A stretch of DNA of 64,000 bases. It comes from Neolewinella xylanilytica (GTDB lineage Bacteria; Bacteroidota; Bacteroidia; Chitinophagales; Saprospiraceae). Of the stretch, positions 40,895 to 48,918 are shown one piece after another. The translations under genes were made by a program, and so were the position numbers. The first letter of the stretch is position 1. Each line of letters opens with the position of its first letter. A model generated the notes under the pieces. That model made no database searches and was not told the DNA's origin. It saw only the letters and a list, made by a program, of their open reading frames with translations. The stretch is taken from contig NZ_PTJC01000005.1 of the NCBI RefSeq assembly GCF_002934605.1, forward strand, positions 434,001 through 498,000, written 5' to 3'.

Positions 40895-42820
40895 ATGGGA
40901 GAAGAGAAAGTAACCGTACCAACCGCGGACAGCCGTTCGAACTTTACCCACCACCTCCTCCGGGACGTGCAGGCGCTCGAATACATGCTAAAGCACGAGT
41001 GGTTCGAGACCGATACCATCCGCATCGGGGCCGAGCAGGAAATGTGCCTGGTCGATAAAAAGACCCTCAAGCCCACGCCGAAGAACATCAGCGTACTGAA
41101 AAAACTGGCCGATTACCCCTGGGCCACTACGGAGATCGCCCAGTTCAACCTCGAGTCCAATTTCACCCCCCGCGTCTTCACCGGGGCCGCGCTGCGGGAT
41201 ATGGAGGCCGAGAACATCTATCAATTAAACATCATCCGGGAGGCCGCCAAGAGCAGCAACGCCCACATCGTGCTCACCGGAATCCTGCCCACGCTCCGGA
41301 AGTTCGACCTCGCGCTGGAAAACCTGACGCCGAAGCCCCGTTACCTGGCCCTGATTGAGGCCATCAAGGCCCAGCAAAAGAACGTGCGTGGCTTCGAGCT
41401 GAACCTCCAGGGGATCGACGAACTCCACATCAACCACGACAGCCCCCTGCTCGAGGCTTGCAATACGAGCTACCAGGTCCACCTCCAGGTGACGCCGGAC
41501 ACCTTCGTGCCGATCTACAACATCGCCCAGGCGGTAGCCGCCCCCATCCTGGCCATTGCGGCGAATTCCCCCCTGGTGTTCGGTAAGCGCCTCTGGCACG
41601 AGTCGCGCATTGCCCTGTTCCAACAGTCGCTCGACGTACGCACCAGCAAGGAGCACCTGCGGCAGAGCGAGCCCCGGGTCAGCTTCGGCACCCGGTGGTT
41701 GGACAAGAGCATCATGGAAATCTATAAGGAGGACATCGCCCGCTTCCGCGTCCTCCTCGGTACGGACATCGACGAGGACAGTCTGGAACTGATCAGCCAG
41801 AAGAAAGTGCCCAAGCTGCGTGCCCTCCAGGTCCATAACGGTACGGTGTACCGCTGGAACCGACCCTGCTATGGCATCAGCGACAACGGCATGCCACACC
41901 TGCGCATCGAAAACCGCGTATTGCCGGCCGGTCCCACCGTAATCGATCAGACCGCTAACGCCGCTTTCTGGCTCGGACTGGTCACGGGCATGGCCCACGA
42001 ATTCAAGGACATCCGCGAGCACCTGAGCTTTGCCGACGTCAAAGATAACTTCTCGAAGGCCGCGAAATTCGGGATCGACACCCAGTTCACCTGGTTTCAC
42101 AACCGAAAAATCAGCTGTCGCGACCTCATCCTCAACGAACTGCTCCCCGTAGCCTACAACGGGCTCAAAGCCCGCAACATCGACCAGGCGGACATCGAGC
42201 GCTACCTCGGCGTGATCCAGCAACGGGCCGAGGCCCATCAGAACGGGGCCCGCTGGCTCCTGAAGTCCTTTACCCACCTCACCGAACGGGTAAACCGCGA
42301 CGAGGCCGTGACCATCCTCACCTCCCAAATGGTGAAGTGTCAGATGAAGGAGGACCCGGTCCATAAATGGCCGCTGCCGAAGGTGGAGGACCTGAAGCAC
42401 TACCGGCCCGTGGGCCTGCGGGTCGAGGAGTTTATGGAAACGGACCTCTTCACCGTGCGCGAGAACGACCTCCTGGAACTGGTCGGCGACCTGATGGACT
42501 GGCGCAAGCTCCGTTACCTCCCCGTGGAAGACGAAGACGGCCACCTCTGCGGCTTGATTACTACGCGCAAGTTGCTCCGCTACTACATTCAGAAGGGCCG
42601 GATCAACAACGAGATGAACGATTACCGTACGGTGGGCGATCTGATGATCGAAAGCCCCGCTACGGTGAGTCCGCAAACCACCATCAAGGAGGCCATGCAG
42701 ATCATGCGCAGTGGAAAACTGGGTTGCCTGCCGGTGGTAAAGGACGACGAACTCGTCGGGCTGATCACCGAAATGGACTTTCTGCGGGTGGCCGGACGGC
42801 TGATCGAAAGGTTGAAGTAA
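40895..42820 (+). CDS. Glutamate-cysteine ligase (GCS2-like) fused to two CBS domains
   Basis: This 641-residue protein is cytosolic. Residues about 30-450 form a GCS2-type carboxylate-amine ligase domain: IRIGAEQEMCLVDKKTLKPT near the start, AQFNLESNFTPRVFTGAAL, FELNLQGIDELHINHDSPLL and a late RIENRVLPAGPTVIDQTANA. Such enzymes join glutamate to cysteine or another amine using ATP. Residues about 510-640 hold a pair of CBS domains: VEEFMETDLFTVRENDLLEL...LPVEDEDGHLCGLITTRKLL, then VGDLMIESPATVSPQTTIKE...LPVVKDDELVGLITEMDFL. CBS pairs usually bind adenine nucleotides and regulate the attached enzyme, so the ligase may be tuned by energy state. The true amine substrate is unproven. Confidence 0.85.
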   Translation: MGEEKVTVPTADSRSNFTHHLLRDVQALEYMLKHEWFETDTIRIGAEQEMCLVDKKTLKPTPKNISVLKKLADYPWATTEIAQFNLESNFTPRVFTGAALRDMEAENIYQLNIIREAAKSSNAHIVLTGILPTLRKFDLALENLTPKPRYLALIEAIKAQQKNVRGFELNLQGIDELHINHDSPLLEACNTSYQVHLQVTPDTFVPIYNIAQAVAAPILAIAANSPLVFGKRLWHESRIALFQQSLDVRTSKEHLRQSEPRVSFGTRWLDKSIMEIYKEDIARFRVLLGTDIDEDSLELISQKKVPKLRALQVHNGTVYRWNRPCYGISDNGMPHLRIENRVLPAGPTVIDQTANAAFWLGLVTGMAHEFKDIREHLSFADVKDNFSKAAKFGIDTQFTWFHNRKISCRDLILNELLPVAYNGLKARNIDQADIERYLGVIQQRAEAHQNGARWLLKSFTHLTERVNRDEAVTILTSQMVKCQMKEDPVHKWPLPKVEDLKHYRPVGLRVEEFMETDLFTVRENDLLELVGDLMDWRKLRYLPVEDEDGHLCGLITTRKLLRYYIQKGRINNEMNDYRTVGDLMIESPATVSPQTTIKEAMQIMRSGKLGCLPVVKDDELVGLITEMDFLRVAGRLIERLK

Positions 42821-43124
42821 GTACAATGTTTAAAGGACAAAGTACCAAGTAGAAAGGGCCGTGGGCTGCCTGCTGCTTTGGGTTGTCCGTCGGGTTACTT
42901 GGTGGTAACCTGCCGTCCGGTACCGGAAATGCCGGGTGATCGGGCGTAGCTTTCCGGTAGGCAAACGAGGAAAGCAGATACGTATTGGGCATCTGAAAAA
43001 CGGTAGCGATGCAGGGTGCCCCGTACAAGATCCCCGGGCGGGGCAGGGGAATAATCGCGGCCTTCCGGCAAACTTACCGGACCTTTGTACTTTCCACCTT
43101 ATACTTCAAACTTCGTACCTCACT
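42821..43124. other. Intergenic region with short repeats
   Basis: Words of the TACGAAGT family occur at 42825-42845 (GGACAAAGTACCAAGTAGAA) and 43085-43122 (ACTTCAAACTTCGTACCTC), the latter directly before prs. GGTTAC (42893) and GTAACC (42905) form a small palindrome. No gene is visible. Confidence 0.55.
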
Positions 43125-44084
43125 ATGTCGCACAAGCCCCGCCTCACTCCCATGACCGACAAGGTGACCCTCCTATCGGTCACCACCAGCCAGTACCTGA
43201 GTGAACAGATCGCCGAGGCGTACGGTCACGACCTGGGCAAGTTCCGGGTCGCGCGCTTCAGCGACGGGGAGATGCAGCCCATCATCGAGGAATCCGTGCG
43301 GGGCGAATATGTCTTCATCATCGGCAGCACCTTCCAGCCCAGTGATAACCTGATGGAAATGCTGCTGACGATCGACGCGGCGCGCCGGGCCAGCGCGGGC
43401 TACGTCTGCGCGGTCATCCCCTACTTCGGCTACGCCCGTCAGGACCGCAAGGATCGCCCGCGGGTGCCCATCAGCGCCAAGCTGATCGCGAACTTGCTGG
43501 AGGCCGCCGGCGTGGACCGGCTCATGACGCTCGACTTCCACGCCGACCAGATCCAGGGTTTCTTCGATATTCCCGTCGACCACCTCCAGAGCCAGGCCAT
43601 TTTCTTCCCTTACCTCCAGGATCAGGACATGAGCAACGTCATCTTCGCCAGCCCGGACATGGGCGGGGTGAAGCGGGCCCGGGCCTACGCCAAATACTTC
43701 GAACGGGATATGGTGATCTGTGATAAATACCGCAAGCGGGCCAACGAAATATCCGGCATGACGCTGATCGGCGACGTGAGCGGGGCGGACGTCATCCTCA
43801 TCGACGACCTTATTGACACGGCCGGAACCCTCTGCCGCGCGGCCGACCTCATTATGGAAAAAGGGGCCAACAGCGTACGGGCCATCGCCACCCACGCCAT
43901 GCTCAGCGGCAACGCCTACGAGAACATCAAGAACAGCCAGTTGACGGAACTGATCGTGGCCGATACCATACCGCTGAAGCAGCAATCGGATAAGATCAAG
44001 GTGCTGGGGTCCGCCCAGTTGTTTGCTACGGCTATTCAGCATACCCACGAGAACGCCAGCATCTCGGAGCTCTTCGTCAATTAA
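43125..44084 (+). CDS. prs: Ribose-phosphate pyrophosphokinase
   Basis: This protein has 319 residues from ATG 43125; ATG 43152 would give 310 and is also plausible, because the first nine residues are unlike the family. It has FSDGEMQPIIEESVRG, the ATP flexible-loop region PYFGYARQDRKDRPRVPISA, DFHADQIQGFFDIPVDHL and the PRPP loop VILIDDLIDTAGTL. It makes PRPP from ribose 5-phosphate and ATP, feeding purine (see purN), pyrimidine and NAD synthesis. Confidence 0.96.
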   Translation: MSHKPRLTPMTDKVTLLSVTTSQYLSEQIAEAYGHDLGKFRVARFSDGEMQPIIEESVRGEYVFIIGSTFQPSDNLMEMLLTIDAARRASAGYVCAVIPYFGYARQDRKDRPRVPISAKLIANLLEAAGVDRLMTLDFHADQIQGFFDIPVDHLQSQAIFFPYLQDQDMSNVIFASPDMGGVKRARAYAKYFERDMVICDKYRKRANEISGMTLIGDVSGADVILIDDLIDTAGTLCRAADLIMEKGANSVRAIATHAMLSGNAYENIKNSQLTELIVADTIPLKQQSDKIKVLGSAQLFATAIQHTHENASISELFVN

Positions 44085-44096
44085 TCCAATACAGCC

Positions 44097-47000
44097 TTGC
44101 CCAGCCGGCGCCTTTACGACTACAACGCCACTTTCCGCCAGGAACTAGACCGCCTGAACGCCGCCCAGCGTACCGCAGTGGAAACCATCGAGGGGCCGGT
44201 GATGGTCCTGGCCGGACCGGGCACCGGCAAGACCCACCTGCTGGCCGCCCGCATCGGCAATATCCTGCTGCAGACCGATGCCGGTGCCCAGAACATTCTC
44301 TGCCTCACCTTCACCGACGCCGGCGTGAAGGCCATGCGGGAGCGGCTGCTGGGCTTCATCGGGCCCGAGGCCCATCGGGTGGGGATCTATACCTTCCACA
44401 GCTTTTGCAGCAACGTCATTCAGAATAACCTCCACTACTTCGGTCGGCCGGGACTGGAGCCGCTTTCCGAGCTGGAACGGGTACGGATCATCCGGGAGCT
44501 GCTGGACGGGTTGGCGCAGACCGATCCGCTGCGTCTCGGCCACCATGAGACCTACCACTACGAGCGGCACGTCCAGGACCTCTTTGCCCAAATAAAAGCG
44601 CAGAACTGGACGGAAGACGAGCTCCAGCAGCGAATCAACGCCTACGTCGAGGGCCTGGAATCGCACCCGGATTTTATCTATAAGCGGAAGTACAAGGATA
44701 AACAGGCCGGAGATCCCAAGGAGGGCAATATCGCCGAAGAGCGGGGACGGATGGAGAAGCTCGCCAGCGCGGTCACTCTCTTCTCCGGGTACCAGGAGGC
44801 GCTGCGGAGGCTGCGGCGCTATGACTATGGCGACATGATCGGCTGGGTATTGCGGGCCTTTCACGATCACCCCAGCCTCCTGCGCAGCTACCAGGAGCGG
44901 TTCCGCTACCTCCTCGTGGACGAATTCCAGGATACCAACGGCAGCCAGGAGCGCATCATTCGCTTACTTACCGATTATTGGGAAAATCCCAACGTCTTCA
45001 TCGTGGGCGACGACGACCAGGCGATCTACGAGTTTCAGGGCGCGCGGCTGAACGCCATGGTCGACTTCCATAATCGCTACGCCCGCGACCTCACCGTGGT
45101 AACCCTGACGAACAACTACCGAAGTACCCAACAGATACTCAACGGGGCGGATGCGTTGATCACGCGCAATACGTTGCGGATCGGCGAGCGATTACCGGAA
45201 CGGGGGATTGACAAACGATTAACCAGCCAATGGCGCCGGAGCGCAGGAGCAACACCCACCGGAGAAGAAAACCCTCCGGGGCTCACCTTTCTCAATTTCC
45301 CCGACCACCGACAGGAAACCGGTTATCTGGCCGGCCAGTTAAAGCGCTGGCACGACGGTGGTGTTCCGTGGTCGGAAATGGCCGTGATCTACGCGAAGCA
45401 CAGTCAGGCGGATCTCCTGCGGCACCTCCTGGAACGGGCCGGGATCCCTTACCGGAGCAAACGCCGCCCGAATATCCTCGACGGCCGGCCCGTGCGCCAG
45501 CTTCGCGATCTCCTCCGCTACCTCGAAAGCGAATACCGCCGTCCGGGAACCGGGGAGTACCTGCTGTTCCGGGTACTGCATTTCCGATGTTTCGGCCTGG
45601 AGCCGTACGACCTCTCGCTGCTGAATCTCGGGCGATTGGCCGCGATGGACGAATACGGGAATATACCGGGATGGCGGGCGTACCTGCGTGACTACGACCT
45701 ATACCCGTCCGGACTGGAAGACGGGCGTTCCGTCCACCAGGTGGCGCGCTGGTTAGAAGAAACGATCGGGCAGATCGGCAGCCTTCCCTTACCCGAATTC
45801 ATCGAATACGTACTTAACGGATCGGGCTTACTGGCTGGCGTACTTCGCCACCCTAATCGGGCGGAACTCTTGCAACACCTGGCTACCTTCACCGACTTCG
45901 TTTTGCGGGAAATCGCCCGCAGACCGCGACTTGGGCTGGGCGACCTACTGGAAACCCTCGATCAGATGGACGGGAATCGCATTCCCCTGCCGCTACGGTC
46001 CCACCTCGACCAGGCGGACGCCGTACTGCTGGTCACCGCCCATAGCGCCAAGGGACTGGAATTCGAAAAGGTCTGGATGCTGGACTGCTCCGAAAAGGCC
46101 TGGGGAGCGGGGGGGAGTCGTTCCCGCAATCGGTTTAAACTGCCGGATACCCTCACCTACGCCGGAACGGAAGACGAGGAGGAGGCCAGAAGGCGGCTTT
46201 TCTTCGTGGCGCTTACCCGCGCGCGTTCGGAAGTGATCCTAAGTTGTGCCGACCTGAGCAGCCAGGACAAGCTACAGCAACACGTTGCCTTCGTTGACGA
46301 ACTGATTCAGGAGGGTGAGGTATCCACGCGGGAGACGGGCGTAGCCGCGGACGCCCTGACGGAACTTGCCCACCTCCAATTAACGCCCAAGGATGATGCC
46401 CGTTTCCCCCTCCTCGAGCGAAGCGCGATCGCCGAGTTGCTGGCCGATTTCCGGTTGAGCGTCAGTGCGCTGTATGCCTACCTGGATTGCCCGCTGCGGT
46501 TTTACTACGAAAAACTGCTGCGGGTGCCCGATCGCGAACGGGAACGAACGGTCTATGGATCGGCTCTCCACGAGGCGCTGCAGAATTACTTTCTCAGGAT
46601 GAAGCGGGATCCGGACCGGGCCTTTCCCAGCCGGGAGGAGTTGATCTATAACTTCGAAGTGGCGCTGGGGCAGCGGCGGGGACTGCTGAGTCGGGAAGGC
46701 TACGATAGCCGGCTGGAGCGTGGCCGGCGCGAATTGGGCAGCTATTACGATGCTCACCGGCGCGATTGGGTAAATGAGGTCGAGATAGAATACTTCATCC
46801 GCAACGCCGAGGTAGACGGTGTCCCGCTGACGGGCATCATCGACCGGGTGGATGTACTCAGCGATGCCTACGTCCGGGTAGTGGATTACAAAACGAGCAC
46901 GGGAGATCGGTCCAAACTCAAGCGACCCTCCCCAAGCGCTCCCTACGGCGGAGATTACTGGCGGCAGCTTACCTTCTATAAGCTACTCTACGATAACCGC

Positions 47001-47273
47001 CCGGGAACGTTGCACCGGGTAAAGGAGGGACGCATCAGCTACCTGCTCACCGACCCCAACGGACAGCAACTGCAGGAGACGATTGAGATTCTGCGACAGG
47101 ATACCGACGCCCTGCGCGGCATTATCCGCAATGCCTGGGAAGCTATCCAGGAACAGCAATTCGATGGCTGCGGGAAGCCGGAATGTGAGTGGTGCCGGTT
47201 TGCTCGCGACCTGACGGATGCGGTACCGGTGGAGACTACGGAGGAGGTGTTTGGGTTGGATGACGTAGCTTGA
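44097..47273 (+). CDS. UvrD/Rep-family helicase with C-terminal PD-(D/E)XK nuclease domain
   Basis: This 1,058-residue protein starts at TTG, 12 nt after prs. An SF1A helicase has Walker A VLAGPGTGKTHLLAARI near residue 39, motif II YLLVDEFQDTNGSQERII, motif III GDDDQAIYEFQGA, motif IV-region NNYRSTQQIL and VI-region FFVALTRARSEV. The final 270 residues form a RecB/AddB-like nuclease: SVSALYAYLDCPLRFYYEKL, catalytic Asp in GIIDRVDVLSDAYVRVVDYK (D..DYK), and a Cys set DGCGKPECEWC which, with the early DCP Cys, can hold an Fe-S cluster. It probably acts in double-strand break resection or repair. Family name AddA/PcrA is not assigned. Confidence 0.88.
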   Translation: MPSRRLYDYNATFRQELDRLNAAQRTAVETIEGPVMVLAGPGTGKTHLLAARIGNILLQTDAGAQNILCLTFTDAGVKAMRERLLGFIGPEAHRVGIYTFHSFCSNVIQNNLHYFGRPGLEPLSELERVRIIRELLDGLAQTDPLRLGHHETYHYERHVQDLFAQIKAQNWTEDELQQRINAYVEGLESHPDFIYKRKYKDKQAGDPKEGNIAEERGRMEKLASAVTLFSGYQEALRRLRRYDYGDMIGWVLRAFHDHPSLLRSYQERFRYLLVDEFQDTNGSQERIIRLLTDYWENPNVFIVGDDDQAIYEFQGARLNAMVDFHNRYARDLTVVTLTNNYRSTQQILNGADALITRNTLRIGERLPERGIDKRLTSQWRRSAGATPTGEENPPGLTFLNFPDHRQETGYLAGQLKRWHDGGVPWSEMAVIYAKHSQADLLRHLLERAGIPYRSKRRPNILDGRPVRQLRDLLRYLESEYRRPGTGEYLLFRVLHFRCFGLEPYDLSLLNLGRLAAMDEYGNIPGWRAYLRDYDLYPSGLEDGRSVHQVARWLEETIGQIGSLPLPEFIEYVLNGSGLLAGVLRHPNRAELLQHLATFTDFVLREIARRPRLGLGDLLETLDQMDGNRIPLPLRSHLDQADAVLLVTAHSAKGLEFEKVWMLDCSEKAWGAGGSRSRNRFKLPDTLTYAGTEDEEEARRRLFFVALTRARSEVILSCADLSSQDKLQQHVAFVDELIQEGEVSTRETGVAADALTELAHLQLTPKDDARFPLLERSAIAELLADFRLSVSALYAYLDCPLRFYYEKLLRVPDRERERTVYGSALHEALQNYFLRMKRDPDRAFPSREELIYNFEVALGQRRGLLSREGYDSRLERGRRELGSYYDAHRRDWVNEVEIEYFIRNAEVDGVPLTGIIDRVDVLSDAYVRVVDYKTSTGDRSKLKRPSPSAPYGGDYWRQLTFYKLLYDNRPGTLHRVKEGRISYLLTDPNGQQLQETIEILRQDTDALRGIIRNAWEAIQEQQFDGCGKPECEWCRFARDLTDAVPVETTEEVFGLDDVA
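45232..45250 (-). repeat. Dispersed GC-rich motif inside the helicase gene
   Basis: GGCGCCGGAGCGCAGGAGC is read in frame as part of WRRSAGATP, between conserved helicase segments in a variable linker region. Confidence 0.5.
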
Positions 47274-47843
47274 TTCACCACGGAGGCTTCGCCACACGGA
47301 GGGCTTCACAGAGGAATCACCGAGCAGGGGAGCAGAAAAGTCGCTACGCTACCGCAGAGGTTTACCGCGAAGCAGCGGCGTAGTCCATCTGTGTTTCACC
47401 TAACTGCGTCAGAGGCGAGGACGCCGCGCGACGGAGGGGGTCTACCGCAGAGGCGCGAAGGGGCGCTAAGTTTCGCTAAGGGGTGAGCGGGGAAGGTTCA
47501 ACACAGAGGTGCCACAGAGTACGGCACAGAGGTGCCACAGAGTGGGCAAAGGAGGGGTCGCTGCGCGACGGGAGGGTGACCGCAGAGGCGCTAAGGAGCG
47601 CGAAGTTTCGCTAAGGGGTGGAGATATCCAGCGCCTTCGGTCAGTCGTTTCTTGCGAAGCAGTGACGGAGCCAATCTGGGAACTGAGGGAAAATCGGTGT
47701 TTAATCCGTGCAAAAATCCGTGGCCATCCATGTTGAGAAAAACGAGCCGCAGGCGAGCAACTCCGTGCTACCTCTGTGAAGCCCTCAGGGTCCTCCGTGG
47801 TGAACTCCCCGAGCCGCAGGCGAGCTGAGACACGAAGCGCCCA
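47274..47843. repeat. Long intergenic repeat region (CACAGAGG family)
   Basis: No gene is credible in 570 bp. CACAGAGGTGCCACAGAGT occurs at 47502-47520 and again at 47525-47543. Words such as CACGGAGG, CGCTAAG, GCAGAGGCG and CACAGAGGAATCACCGAG recur throughout on both strands. The open frame around 47509-47736 consists of these repeats and was rejected. Confidence 0.7.
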
Positions 47844-48485
47844 TCAAAAAAACGGATTCTCGCGCCGCTCTTCCCCGATCGTGGTGCTGGGCCCATGACC
47901 CGGATACACCACTACATCATCCGGCAACGGCATCAGTTTCGTAAGAATCGAGCCGATGAGGGTGTCGTGGTCGCCCATGGGAAGATCGGTGCGGCCGATG
48001 GAACGATGGAACAACACGTCGCCGGCAATGACGTAGCCCTCCGCCTTGTTGTAGAAGCAGATGCTGCCGGGGGAGTGGCCGGGGCAGAAAAGGACCTGAA
48101 ACGTAGCGTCGCCCAGGGTAACCGTGTCGCCCTCGTTGATGAAATAGTCCGGGGCGGGGGAGGGTGTCATCGGTGGCATACCGTATAGCTGTACGAACTG
48201 CGGGGCCGACTCGAGGATCTGCTGCTCCAGGGGGTGTATACCGAGTTGCAGGCCATAATGCTTCACCACGAAGGCGTTGCCGAAGACGTGATCAAAGTGG
48301 CAATGGGTGTTGATGAGCTTGACGGGCTTCAATCCCAGGGAATCAATTTGGGCCACCAGTGTTTTCTCCTCCTGGTTGGTGAAGGCCCCCGGATCGAAGA
48401 TGATGGCCTCCTTGGTGTCGTTGTCGTAGACGAGGTAGGTGTTTTCCTGGACGGGGTTCTGGGTGAGGGAGACTACGGTGGTCAT
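47844..48485 (-). CDS. MBL-fold metallohydrolase (glyoxalase II-like)
   Basis: This 213-residue protein starts at MTTVVSLTQNPVQENTYLVY; the frame is open 11 codons upstream into repeats. Metal ligands are NTHCHFDHVFGN (HxHxDH), FCPGHSPGSICF (His), VIAGDVLFHRSIGRTDLP (bridging Asp) and VYPGHGPST (final His). It resembles short type II glyoxalases and other thioester hydrolases, which cleave S-D-lactoylglutathione-like or bacillithiol/CoA-like thioesters. The substrate is not settled. Repeats of the TACGAAGT family run right up to its start. Confidence 0.9.
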   Translation of the reverse strand: MTTVVSLTQNPVQENTYLVYDNDTKEAIIFDPGAFTNQEEKTLVAQIDSLGLKPVKLINTHCHFDHVFGNAFVVKHYGLQLGIHPLEQQILESAPQFVQLYGMPPMTPSPAPDYFINEGDTVTLGDATFQVLFCPGHSPGSICFYNKAEGYVIAGDVLFHRSIGRTDLPMGDHDTLIGSILTKLMPLPDDVVVYPGHGPSTTIGEERRENPFF

Positions 48486-48852
48486 GGAAAGTACGAAGTA
48501 TAAAGGATGAAGTACCAAGTACGAAGGTGCAATGACGCTTCATAGTTTGCCGGACTCCTTCTTTTCCATCATTGCGGCCTGGGGAACCTCGTAGTGTCCG
48601 CCAGGACCTGCGAGTGTTCGTCGGGAGGGGAAGTACGAAATATGAAGTAGAAAATACGAAATACGAAGGTCCGATATGGACTACCTAGTTTGCGGAGGCA
48701 TCTTCTTCTTCGTCGATACGGCTCAGGGAACCTCGGCGTGTCCGCCAGGACCTGTGAGTGTTCTGGCATGACCTGCGGGTGCTCTACCCAGTGCTTCATG
48801 TTTTCTACACCGTCCAAGTGTTTTGGATTGGTTTCCACCCGCGCTCCGGCGC
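48486..48852. repeat. Intergenic repeats upstream of the MBL gene
   Basis: 8-bp words (AAGTACGA, AGTATAAAG, AAGTACCA) occur at 48486-48530 and again at 48630-48670 (AAGTACGAAATATGAAGTAG). A direct repeat of about 38 bp, GGGAACCTCGTAGTGTCCGC at 48581 and GGGAACCTCGGCGTGTCCGC at 48725, is followed in both cases by CAGGACCTG. No gene seen. Confidence 0.65.
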
Positions 48853-48854
48853 AA
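48836..48854 (+). repeat. Copy of dispersed GC-rich motif
   Basis: CACCCGCGCTCCGGCGCAA lies just past the rho terminator and matches the motif at 22293 with one change in the core. Confidence 0.6.
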
Positions 48855-48892
48855 AAAAAACGGGGGATCCGAACGGCTGTCCGGATCCCCCG
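48853..48892 (-). terminator. Rho-independent terminator downstream of rho
   Basis: CGGGGGATCCG (48861-48871) and CGGATCCCCCG (48882-48892) form a perfect 11-bp stem with a 10-nt loop, followed on the minus strand by TTTTTTTT. It lies 27 nt after the rho stop. Confidence 0.9.
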
Positions 48893-48918
48893 TCGGGTGG
48901 ATCGATGCGGGAGGTTGG

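Noticed and set aside
41225-42826. 533-codon minus-strand frame opposite the ligase/CBS gene
   Set aside because: It is an antisense shadow with no recognisable domain, and the plus-strand gene has two well-defined domains.
47509-47736. Possible 75-residue gene after the helicase
   Set aside because: It consists of CACAGAGG-type repeats that occur in other gaps in different frames.
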